This document shows positions 24,023-34,751 of a stretch of DNA of 64,000 nucleotides, piece by piece. The stretch lies in NCBI GenBank assembly GCA_905182995.1, contig CAJJDP010000001.1:78692-142691 (forward strand). The letters are read 5' to 3'. The first letter of the stretch is position 1, and every line of letters begins with the position of its first letter. The DNA comes from Paramecium octaurelia. Its lineage: Eukaryota; Ciliophora; Oligohymenophorea; Peniculida; Parameciidae. The notes under the pieces are model-generated. The model was not told the DNA's origin, made no database searches, and saw only the letters and a list, made by a program, of their open reading frames with translations. The position numbers were made by a program, and so were the translations under genes.

Positions 24023-25756
24023 ATGGCAATAACTGATAAACTTTGCTTTGGATTCTCAACTGCCGCATTGGTGTTATATATAAGCTTATTTGGAATCTCA
24101 AGTATCCTTGGTTATGGTCCCGTTAACTAACCTATCAGCAATGGAAGTATATTTATAGGCAGATGTTAGAGTAATGCAATTTGATTTACTTTCCGGATCC
24201 AAAAGATATTTCGAAGACTCTCTGTTTAGATGAATGTCCAAAAAATGGAGATACAAAATTGTAATGTGATAATTGTTCTGGGAACATTATAAATACAGAT
24301 GAATGTAATAAGTTGTTATTAAATTAGACAATCATGGTTGTTTGCCTACCTTATATTCATAACTATAATCGGTTTTGCCTGCCTTGGAAACATCTAAACT
24401 CAACACCTTTACCATATCCTTGATTTCTAATAGCGAATTTGTATTTACAGGACTTCTATTACTACTTTCCGTGCTTTATTTAAATTAGAGACTATTCAGA
24501 TAATACTTTTCGCTTATAATTTAATTCCTAACGAAATTTTACCCATATTGCATATTATGGTTAGCTATCATAATGGCAAATCGGTTGTCGAACTTTCATG
24601 ATATGGAAAAACTGTAAAGAGCAGGGGAATCAAGATAATTGAACTAATAATCAATTGAGATCTTAGTTTAAGCATTCAATAACAAAACAACATACACAAT
24701 AGTTTTATTAATCTTGATCAAGGTATTCATAGGATCTCTTATATCTCAATTCTTCACTTAGAATGATAAGGAGGGATACAGATTGAAGAGTTACATAACT
24801 TTGACGATAAGAAAGAATTTAGGATAGTATACGGTTAGATACAATTCTGTCATTTAATTGTTGGTTGTGGTCAACTTTTTAGTAATGTACTATTCCATCA
24901 CGTATTAATTAATTAAAGAATTTTAGTGCAGCATTAAGCATAGGTTCAATTGACTCATCAAAACCTGTGTACAGTCAATATTCTACATCGATTGTGGGCA
25001 TTATCTTTGCTTTTTTGGCATTTATCCTTTTTGTTTATGCATCCAGAATATTAAGATTGTATACTGATTATTTCATATACATATTTACATTAAAATAATT
25101 GTTGTGGGAAGAGGAACAAAACATATAAATATTGAAGTAATTGTCAATTTGATTTTAATATAGGAATTCATTTGAAGTCTTTGGAACCATATCTCTTTTG
25201 GCCTTGAAGCAAATCATCAATTCACCTAAAAGTTTGGGCATTAAATTAATGTATTTGATCAAGAAACCTTAAATTGCTCACAAATGGGAAAACGATCTAT
25301 CATTGTTAACCTCATTGACATTAGGTCGTTAAGTGTTTTACTTGACTCAGAATTAGGTCAATAACTAACCAATTGCCTCATATCAATTACAGGAGAGCAT
25401 CGACAATTTAAATATATAAAATTTAGAAATCGTTTATTCATTATGTATGAATGCTGTGATTTATTATTATAGATTAATAAGCCGAGGCTGTTCTTAGGTA
25501 TTCAGGATGGTCTCTGGGATGTCTTGTTGGACTTGTTAATTCACTCTTTGGATGCGGGTTTTCCACTATTTTAATGATGATTCCATTGGGTTGTGATCTG
25601 AATTACGTGATCAGTGCACAATTGATTAAGGGATTCTTGACCTTTGGATTGATTGAAGGGGATAAGGATGATGACAAATTGATGAATTATTATAAGACAA
25701 TAATTTTGATAGAGAAGGAGGAACAATTGTCCAAGAAAAAATAATAATAAAATTGA
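24023..25756 (+). CDS. Choline-transporter-like (CTL/SLC44-type) membrane protein
   Basis: About 560 residues with some ten hydrophobic segments. The N-terminal helix (CFGFSTAALVLYISLFGISS) is followed by an extracellular Cys-rich loop. That loop contains LIYFPDPKDISKTLCLDECP and paired cysteines (LQCDNCSGN), the arrangement seen in the first loop of CTL proteins. The C-terminal region has further helices (YSGWSLGCLVGLVNSLFG) and a charged cytosolic tail ending at the TGA at 25754-25756. A 23-nt intron occurs early in the loop. CTL proteins move choline or related solutes across plasma or mitochondrial membranes; the substrate here is inferred. A clearer CTL gene lies at 56.9-59.3 kb. The next gene begins 19 nt after the stop. 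Confidence 0.55.
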
Positions 25757-25775
25757 GTATAAATAATAAAATAAT

Positions 25776-28237
25776 ATGGACAAATATCAAGTCTCATCAA
25801 CTGCCAGATTCATATATGAAAAGCATGAGCAGAATTTCAGGAACTCAGTTTACACAGGAATATCATTTTTTCCATTTATTCTATTGCTCAAACTCATTTT
25901 CCAATGCACTTTCCTTACATTAGCAACTGCCTTCATCACCTCAATATTCTACTATGAAAACAAGTACACCTGGAGATATCTTATATAAATTATCCTCTGT
26001 GCTGCTTCATTATGGGAAATCTAAATTTATTGTATCTAATCTCACGTCTTCACTTTTTTAATCAATTTAATTCTTGTCCCTTATTGGCCTATTTAGGTGC
26101 TATTTCAACTTCCAATAATACGTTAACCAAGTCACATTTACATATTCCTATTCATGATCACTCTCTTAAGGGCTATTGAAATACTGAAAAGATACCTATA
26201 TGCTAATATTTGCAGAATGAATGCCCTTCAATAGGAATATGAAGGTATGATACTGAATCTACCTCATCACATTCTCTATTTAGATGAAAACCTGAATGTG
26301 CTCTTTTCTAGCAAGGCAATAAAATTGCAATCTTTATCTTAACAGTAAGTGGCAGATTTCATACAAAGGAAACATGTAGGAATAGCACAATTCGAAACCA
26401 GTGAATAGCAATTGATAGAATATCAAGTTAAACCATGGGAAAACAATTTATTATTAATTGAAACCTATTTTTAAAGTCAAGATGATTCTTTCTTTACACT
26501 AATGAACGAAAAAATAATCAAATTGCATGCACTACTAAGTCAAGACTATACAAAATGGAATAATTTGAGAGCATTTCGCATGATCAAAGAATCAGATCTA
26601 AGTACTCTAGGTTAATGTCTATCTGAATGTCTTGATTTGGAACATTACATCATCTCATAAATTATAAGCCCTTCACAAGATATCAAGTTATTTGATATAA
26701 AAATCCAATTATGTAATCTAATCGAATGTACTGTACTCAAATTATATGAACATTTTAATAAAATTGATCTAACATTCGAAAATGGCATTCCAGAATTAGT
26801 GGCAGGTGATAAAACACTACTCATGTTCATTTTATAAACCTTGCTCTTTTCAACTAGATTTTGTGATAAATAAAAAGGTGAATTATCTATTAAATGCATT
26901 GTATCACAAATAAATCAAGAGAACTCAAGTTATCATTTAGAGTTCATATTAATATTTACATGCACACCTTCGGTCATTAAATTGTATTCCTAGGTTTTTG
27001 GATTCAGAGATGCAAAATTAAATCTGCATGAATAGTTTCTAATCTATTGTCTTCAAATCTGTAAACGATTAATGAAACTAAATAAAAATGAATTTAAATT
27101 TTAAACTGATGGAGATAATGTTATTATTACCTTTACCTTTTTGAGTTACATCGCAAGCAATAAACAAGATCATGTGTCTCAATTCACGGATATCACATTC
27201 TCTAGAATTGTTTTAAATGATTATCATTATTAATGGAAAGAAAAAGTGTAAATCCTTCCCACAAAATTCATGTTAGATTCTTAAATTAGAAAAAGTTTAT
27301 AAGCAACCACTAATACTTAAAATCTACCAGAATAAATAACTAATAAAATTGATGTCAATTTTCCTGAAATCAGAGATGAACTCATCTTATTACTGGAGAT
27401 CACACTTGAGGATGCCAAAGATAAAGGTATCTTTGATTAGATAGTCATTGATTAATCTGAGAATAATGATAAATTTGCAATCAGTGTAATCATTACTAAT
27501 TATTCTAGGAATATGCAGATAGTATAGCCAATTCTCCTCCTTCATTCAATACTCCTCAAATTAACCCAACAAAATTATCAGATTTACTGAAAGAGAAGTT
27601 CAAAAAAAGATTGTCAAGGGCCAAAAAAACAAAGAAAAAGAAGAAACTTGTCAAAAATAATTACAACGTCGTTTTTCCAAGAAGAAACGACTCAAATTGT
27701 AAAAGTAATTCAGAACCTGCAATGTTTAATTTCAATCAAGATGTTTAATAAAACAGAGATAATAGAACCAATTTAAAATGGACACATCGTTGTAATGTCA
27801 TATAGCCTCCAAAGACAGTTAATGAGATACTTTGTTATGTGTCTAATATCAAATTATAAAGTGATATCATAACTAATTTTGGAAATTCCACTTATGATAA
27901 CTTTGAGATTAAGAACCCTATAATTGTAGTTGATATAGTTGATGTGATCAGACTTTACAAAGAATATTTATTGGCTGGCAAACAGTTTTACTTTATTATG
28001 TTGTTTGTTAAAAAGCAATAAGAAATTGCAGATTTTACAGAGATTGTTCAAAAAAATGAATAGGAATTTGTTCAGTAAAATCCAAAATTTTAGTAAACTT
28101 ATTTGATTGGCATAACAGAATCTTAATTAAAACCTTCTTTGTATGCCTTTTTTAAGTGCATTATACCATTTGGCTAATGGAATACGGACATAAAATAAAT
28201 AAAAGCTTTGATTGCTAATTAAAGAGGAATACAATGA
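25776..28237 (+). CDS. Membrane-bound hybrid histidine-kinase-like protein, degenerate
   Basis: About 800 residues. Four or five N-terminal membrane helices (25.83-26.2 kb) are followed by a PAS-like segment (EGMILNLPHHILYLDENLN, then VLFSSKAI). Next is a HATPase-like region: GIPELVAGDKTLLMFILQTL corresponds to the N-box area of sensor kinases, but the asparagine is absent. I could not find a normal H-box or glycine-rich G boxes. The C-terminal part (from IIVVDIVDVIRLYKEYLL to ITESQLKPSLYAFFKCII) has the layout of a receiver domain without the usual acidic pocket. It is probably a pseudo-kinase sensor or scaffold. A 23-nt intron near 27490-27512 links the two halves. Its TGA directly touches the stop of the convergent gene. 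Confidence 0.65.
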
Positions 28238-28901
28238 TCAAATAAGTGTTATTACAATAAATAGTAATATCGTTAAGAAAATCAATAATTTAAAATTAGT
28301 ACTAGATTCTGATTATTAATTTTTTTCTTCTTCTAGTACTATTCTTGGTTTCTTGACTAATTAAATGAATGTACGAATATCATTTGAATTCAATCTTTTA
28401 TGTTCCAACAATTTATGGAGATTCTCCTATTCAATTTGAGTTCTTGGTGCTAATATGGATTTCAAATTTACTCAAGATGCCAAAATATGTTTAATCTTTT
28501 TGATCCTTAAATAATTCCAAAAATTAATCATTTATGATATTATTCTCATCAGATTGAAAGAAAGAAGAATTTATATCTCGATTCCTATTGCTGTAGATTC
28601 GAGTTAGATTCGAAGAATTGCATTTATGAAAATTGTCAGTTGGAGTTCTTCTATGCTTGAGTAATTCCAGCAATTTGAGTTGTTCCATTGAATCATCAAC
28701 TTGATCTGATAAATGGCGAACATGTCTTTTGACAATTCTTTCTGGATGCTCATTCCCATGATTTTTGAGATCATATAATGGTTATCTGCATCTTCTTATA
28801 AATATCTTTTGGTGAGCATTCATTTTCATGCTCCAATTAAATTTCAACATCAATATTTCAAATTGAGTAGTAGATGATCCAATATGTTTTTTTGATTTCA
28901 T
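28238..28901 (-). CDS. Tail-anchored protein with helical cytosolic part
   Basis: About 210 residues. The N-terminal and central parts are basic and helical (SDQVDDSMEQLKLLELLKHR). A second helical block follows (TQIEQENLHKLLEHKRLNS). The protein ends with one hydrophobic helix (NFKLLIFLTILLFIVITLI) directly before TGA, so it should insert post-translationally with its bulk in the cytosol. Such a layout fits SNAREs and other tail-anchored trafficking proteins, but no SNARE zero-layer could be identified with confidence. One 22-nt intron (GTA...TAG). The start at 28901 encodes MKSKKHIGSS. It converges on the histidine-kinase-like gene with no base between the two stop codons. Confidence 0.6.
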
Positions 28902-29620
28902 TATAAATTATAATATTGAAGAAACTTTTTCAATATTATATATTTCAATTGATAAGACTCTTATTCAAACAATCAAATCAAAGTATGGGGGCAACTTATT
29001 AAACTGAGTGTAGCAATCATAATTAGTTATTTGCAAATTAAATAATACAAATGAGATACTGAATAATAATAAGGTCATAATTATTGTGAAATTATACCAA
29101 TTGATATTTTAACTAAATTTAAGCTCCTGCAAAAGGAGTGTAAAAGATAGGAACAAATTTATTGCTTAATTTCAAATAATTTCACAATTAGATGAAATTA
29201 TGGATTTCAAAGAAAATAAAATAATTATTGGCTGAGTTACCTTAAATAAGAATAATCAGCTACAAATTCTTAAATCAAAATATGAGTTTTCAATATTCTA
29301 TACAAAGGAATTATCTCTTATATTATATATAAAATAAATGGTAAATCAATTTCTTAGTTAAAGCAGATTAGTTTTTATGTATGCAATCTAATTCAAAAAG
29401 AAGTCCTTAAGCATTAAAGGAATTAGATGAATCTCAAAATTGATTACCAGATAATTTAAAGAACACCTTTAATTTTAAGAAAAAGAGAAATCATATTCTT
29501 AATCTTCAATAGAACTAGTCCAACGATTCAAAAACATAAAAAAGATCGAATTGCTTTATTTCTTAAGCAAGCATGATATTTTACACTTCATAAATAATAG
29601 TAATTAAATAAAAAATATTT
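28902..29620. other. Mostly non-coding stretch
   Basis: About 720 nt between two divergent starts. From about 29434 the plus strand is open in the frame of the Trm1-like gene, but it is Asn/Lys/Gln-rich with no motif. The first 500 nt look non-coding. Confidence 0.4.
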
Positions 29621-31060
29621 ATGAAAACTACACTTATTCAAAATATCTTACTAAAGCAGGGAAATCCACAAATGTTGAAAATACATACACCAAAACTAAC
29701 CTTATTGAATTGGGACTCACCTCCTCAAGGATTTTACACTAAAGAGTTTTTTGAAAAAAATAAAAAATAAATTCATATATATGAAGCCATCGAGGAAAAT
29801 ATGAAATATCATTACCTTAATCCAGAATCAATTTTTGACCCTTAAAATTAAACAGACATGTTTTACCCTTACAACAACAACATGAAAATTAATAGAGATT
29901 TGCATCTTATTTTGGCAGAAGCATATTTTGGTTCAACTAAACCTAAAACAGCAATCATAGGTGCCTAAGCAACCTCCCGTCTGGTTAGGTATATTTAAGA
30001 TTTAAATTATGATCCAGTTGCTTGTGATAGTAAAAGGAATTTCATAGACTTCACAAATTATATTTTAAATCTAAATGGGCTTTCATCTCAATAGTTAGTA
30101 TAAATGGAAAAATATGAATATCTCTCAGGTAAGAAGTTCGATTTCATTGAAATTGAGGAGGTCTTTCGTAAACCATTTGCATTGATTGTGCCTGCTCTCA
30201 AGGCAATTAATGACGGTGGATTATTGATTTACACAATATCACAGTTCATCCCTAATTTTTTGAGGATTGGAAAACAACTTAAATAGCAAATCCACTTTTT
30301 CCCAAATGACGTACATTGCAATTCTGAAACCACACTTTAAGGAACTCTTGCTAAAATTGCTTAAGTCGCACATGATCTTGGCAAACATATTGAGCCTCTC
30401 TACACTTAAGCCACTGCTAATCAAGTTGGAAATATTACAGTGTGTATGGCAGTTAGAAATGGGAAAAAGGATCTAAATCTATATAATGCTTATTGTACTA
30501 CATGTGGTCGATTTAAAAATGGTTGTGAATAATCTAATATGTGTTCTTTCACAGGAATGGGTCAATTGTATGTACAGAATTTTGATCAAAACAAAGAATA
30601 CTTAGAGAAGTGTTTGCAAATTCATAAATATTCAAATTCTAAATTTTTATAGCAAATGTTAGATTAAGTATACAAAATGCCTAGCGACTGTTATCCATTC
30701 TACGCCAATAAATATATGAAATATGAGAGTTCCTTTATGTTTTATGAGGTTCTAGGAAACAATGAAGGTTATTTCGTATCCAAATCTCCTTATCATAATA
30801 TGCCCACTATTTATACCAACATGCCTTGGAATATATTGATGGGCAAGCTCCATTCATTTGTAAATTTATATATTTATTCCTAGATGGTTGAAACTAATCA
30901 AGAACCTTCCGCTTATGTAGCATCCTTCCCTAAACAACAATTAATTCAATAAAATATTCAGCCAGCAATAAGAATACATTATGATGAGGAAACAAAATTA
31001 TAACCACTTCCAAGGTAATTAAAAGTCAAAAGACAGGATGATTATGGATGGTAAATTTGA
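29621..31060 (+). CDS. Divergent Trm1-like (tRNA G26 dimethyltransferase family) protein
   Basis: About 475 residues, overall similar to Trm1, which makes N2,N2-dimethylguanosine-26 in tRNA using S-adenosylmethionine. Matching blocks in order are MFYPYNNNMKINRDLHLI (Trm1 FYNPxxxxNRDL), AIIGAQATSRLVRYIQDLNY (DxxSASGLRxIRY), FIEIEEVFRKPFALIVPALK (IDxDPxGxPxxFxDxA), INDGGLLIYTIS (GGLLxxTAT), and a C-terminal Cys region (YCTTCGRFKNGC). The acidic SAM-site and DPxG residues are replaced (EEVFR), so normal catalysis is doubtful. A 24-nt in-frame intron-like segment lies near 30857. The start at 29621 opens the frame; the stop is at 31058-31060. It is either a non-catalytic paralogue or a retargeted enzyme. 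Confidence 0.7.
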
Positions 31061-31347
31061 TAATTTAATTTTTTAATCGTGATATAATAAACCAGTAAAT
31101 TCAGTTTAAATAAACATATCTTTTAAAAAAAAAATAATTAATATTGTTTGAATGATATTGAAATTAAGAATAGGATTCTATGTTCCTTTCTTTCTTAGTG
31201 TAGTAAAATCGTATTTTTTCTTTTTGATTGTATAATATAAATGCAAATAAAAAATCCAGTCAGAATTTGTGATAAATTTGAGAATAATTTATAATTTTAA
31301 TTCAAAATGAATATGAATGACGTAATGAATTAATTTAAATAATAAAT

Positions 31348-32301
31348 TCAAGAACATATCAATTTTAAATTTCGATTTAAAAACTACTATAATATATAAT
31401 AATTTAATATTTTCAAATTCACTTTTTATTTGTTGATTCCTCCTCGCTTGATAAGATATTATTCTAATAAGCTAAAATGGTATTTTAAATTCTTATTACT
31501 CTCAATCAAATATTGCACTAGAAATCCATTCTCTTGAACAAAGTTAATTGCTTTTTTGTATGATTTCCCTGAGAAATTAAGGATTCTCGCTACATCTTCA
31601 TCATTGACATTTGGAAAATTCTACGAGATGATATTGAATAATTTTTAGACTGTCTCAAATATATTATATTAAGTACATTTCTCCTCATTTTTAGTGTAAA
31701 CCCTGATTAAACGCGTTTTTACATTTGATTGGGGAAATGCAATTAGTTGCCGCTATCTTCCTATTTGAACTTGCTTTGCTATCTTTGGTTGGATACGAGT
31801 AGGTTCCTTGCGAATTTTCTAAGGCTTCTTCTTCTGCTTTGGTGATTAGAAAGTCTCATAATGCATTTATCGCATTGTCTTCTTAAAATTTAAACCTTTT
31901 GAGACTCTTCTTGGAAGTTAAGGAGAAGCAGAAGACTCATAATCATACACCCTTCCTTAACTTTCCAACTAATCCAAGTCCAAGATCTTAGGCTGCTTTT
32001 TGGGTTGAGGAGGTGGTTTTGCAACAGGTTTTGGAGCTTCTTCCTATGGTTTTGGAGGCACCTCCTCCTCATCACTCGAAATTGTTATAACCACCTTTGT
32101 CTATTGCTGCTTTTGATGATGCAATGGATCAGGCATCACGACAGGAGTAATCTATCTCGGAAAAAACATTGCTTGATGAGTATTGTATGCAAAAGGATGA
32201 GAAAATTAATAAGGCATAGGCAGAGAATTATAGAAAATAGGGTAATTTTATAGAGGTCTAAAGTTTTGTGCAATTTGATTTTAATGATCCTAAGGGTTCA
32301 T
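31348..32301 (-). CDS. Proline-rich protein with SUMO-interaction-like motif
   Basis: About 315 residues in one uninterrupted frame. The N-terminal half is Gln/Pro/His/Tyr-rich and disordered (FRPLQNYPIFYNSLPMPYQF). At about residue 80 there is KVVITISSDEEEVPPKP: a hydrophobic VVITI followed by a Ser/acidic run, a textbook SUMO-interaction motif. A Lys/Pro-rich basic region follows (SPKQKKKPQKIRKEPTR). The C-terminal third is folded and helical (NVNDEDVARILNFSGKSYKK, then AINFVQENGFL), with the spacing of a UBA-like three-helix domain. This suggests a nuclear protein recognising SUMO or ubiquitin marks; that is inference. The start at 32301 encodes MNPQDHQNQ. Confidence 0.6.
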
Positions 32302-32512
32302 TTTCCTTTTGTAATTTTTAATATTATTTAATCATAAAAGAAATTCCAAGATTTATTTTGTTAAGTTAGTGAAGTTTTTAAATGCACATAACATACGCAT
32401 TATCACTCAAGAGTAATAAAGGGAAGCCAAGACGTCATAAATCAAAGAAAATAATTAATATTAATATTATCAACATGAGGAATTTTATTTTTTTAATAAT
32501 ATAAATTAATTA

Positions 32513-34375
32513 TCAATTTTTTTTATGTAATTTTATTAATGACTAAATATCTTCTAAAACTTTAATTTTTTATTAATTCTGCAATTCAACCTATTTTTAC
32601 GATTAAAATTAAATTTATTAAGCCTAACAATCATATTATTTGAATTTATCATCCAACTAAAATATATGAACATTTATACAATCTTTATAGTATGTCTCAG
32701 ACTTTATAATTATTATTTATATTTCTGACATTTTTCCTATTGCTTTTATGTCTCAAGTTCTGACTATTTTACTTTCTACTTAAGATCATTCTCCTTCTTG
32801 ATTTATTCTTGTAATTGCTCTTGAGCATTTAGACCTTATTCAACCAAATCATCTATTTTCTTCTCAATTTCATCCATTTATTTTTCATGCTATTATTTAC
32901 ACCCTAAATGATTGTCCTCTAGATTTCTAACGTAATTTTACAATTAGACAACTGAATCAGATAAGTTTTGATTATCGTCTTTAAGCTAGTGATGATATAT
33001 ATATCATACTTATTCTATCCTTATCTACTCTTAAGAAGATTATTATTCCATTAAATTAATTTGACTTCGTAAATTTGAACTTATCTGCTTCCATTTTGAT
33101 ATCTCTAAATGTAAACATTATATTTTTTCTTCTTAATTCAATAATTTTTATGCTTGTTAATCAGTCACCTGTTTCAATTCATTATTAAATTACTATAAAT
33201 TTTTGATATCATATTCTTGAATTTCTCTATTTTTCACATCATTGTCTATTTTCCTTTATAAATCCAATATTGTCTACTATAACTACTCGATCTTTAGCTT
33301 AGTTTGATTCGATTTTTGTTTTTTTTGATTTAATATATCTTGAAATTAGTCTTAATATTTTTTTGATTCTTTTTCAAGGTTTAAAAGTGTTTATTGAGTG
33401 TTTTCAGAAACTTACTTTAGTTTTTCCTAGCATTCTTCAAATTTTATTATATATTACTATGTTTATGCTTTTTGATATTGCAACTCTTTATTTAAACAGT
33501 CAATTTATTTTTAGTTGTCCTCATCTCTAAAACGAAAATCCTATACCAATTGATCAAAGTATTTGATTTAAGCTTCTTTTTATTGTGTTTCTTCCAAAAG
33601 TTACATTTTTTCCTCTTCTAATCCTCTATTTTACGCCTCTTAATTCTTACTATGTACTATTAATTAAATAGTTGTACATTTCAGATGAAAAATCTTCACA
33701 CAGTCTTTACACTCGTTCCAATTCTTTAGCAAAATTTTATCCTTACTCATCAAATTATGTTTCTTGTTCTTTTAGTTACTCTTTTAACAATTAAATTTTA
33801 TCTTTCTTCAATAATAATTTCTGCTGTGAGTCATACTATTATTACTACAACTCTTCAATTATTTTTTCTTATCCTTCACATTTTAGTCTATTCTCCTTAG
33901 CACTGTTTTCTACTTTGTAAAATGAATCCTAAATAGACTTTAATTCATATTCTAATGATTTGATGTGCTTTTCTCTTTGATTCACTTTAATTTCCAACTC
34001 TCTATTTACTTACATATAATCTTTTAGGGTCATCTAATTTAGATAGAGATCACTACTTTTAATTCTTTATTCAAAATTCTCAATCTTTCTTACTTTTCCT
34101 TTTCTTACAATTCTTTAGCATTTAAGGTTTCTCTAAGTCTACTTATCCTCTCAATTGAATGATTATTTTTTTCTCTTGATGAACTCTCTCTATTGAGTAT
34201 TGATAGAAGATTACTCATCATTGAAATTAATTCTGCTTTGTCGAGATCTTGTTTGATAGACAGTAACTGGCTGAGAGATGGTTTGTTCTGTTTGGATCAT
34301 TTATTCTAGTTACTGGCTGGTCTTTTTGTAGCGTTCGATTAATTTGTTGAAATTTTTTTCTAAACGATTTTCCAT
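32513..34375 (-). CDS. Long coiled-coil protein
   Basis: About 600 residues, almost entirely Gln/Glu/Lys/Leu/Asn heptad-like sequence. Examples are MENRLEKNFNKLIERYKK at the start, NSLEDNHL-type helices in the middle and HEKQMDEIEKKIDDLVEQ near the end. No catalytic motif, signal or membrane helix was seen. A 23-nt intron near 32655-32677 leads to the last exon, which ends in IKLHKKN at the TGA at 32513. Near the N-terminus (about 34270-34320) the frame shifts by one and I could not place the intron exactly. Such proteins in ciliates are commonly basal-body, ciliary or cortical structural components, but nothing specific is visible. Confidence 0.62.
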
Positions 34376-34751
34376 TAAATATATATAAAGAATCAAATTA
34401 TCAGGGTTCAGTGAGACTCTCCTTTCTGATCACTTATGAATTGCACATTATACTGCCTGAATATATAATTTCTCGACCTCTGATATATAAATAGAATATA
34501 AAACAGTAAATTAAAAATGTGACTCATCACTTTTGAAATAAACTCTTGGTTGCCTACTCTACCTTTTAATTAAAACTATAAAACGATCAATTTAAATTTT
34601 TTATATGAATTTTTAGATATTTCAGTTTATTTTATTGAACTTGTAAAGCATTATATAAATTATTGTTTGATTTCTAAGTTTAATAATTTAAATAATGTCG
34701 ATTAAATTAGCATATTTATTACTCTTATTGGTATTGAAATATATAATTTAA
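34376..34751. other. A+T-rich non-coding stretch
   Basis: About 375 nt between the start of the coiled-coil gene and the stop of the cyclophilin-SYF2 gene. No coding-like frame seen. Confidence 0.5.
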
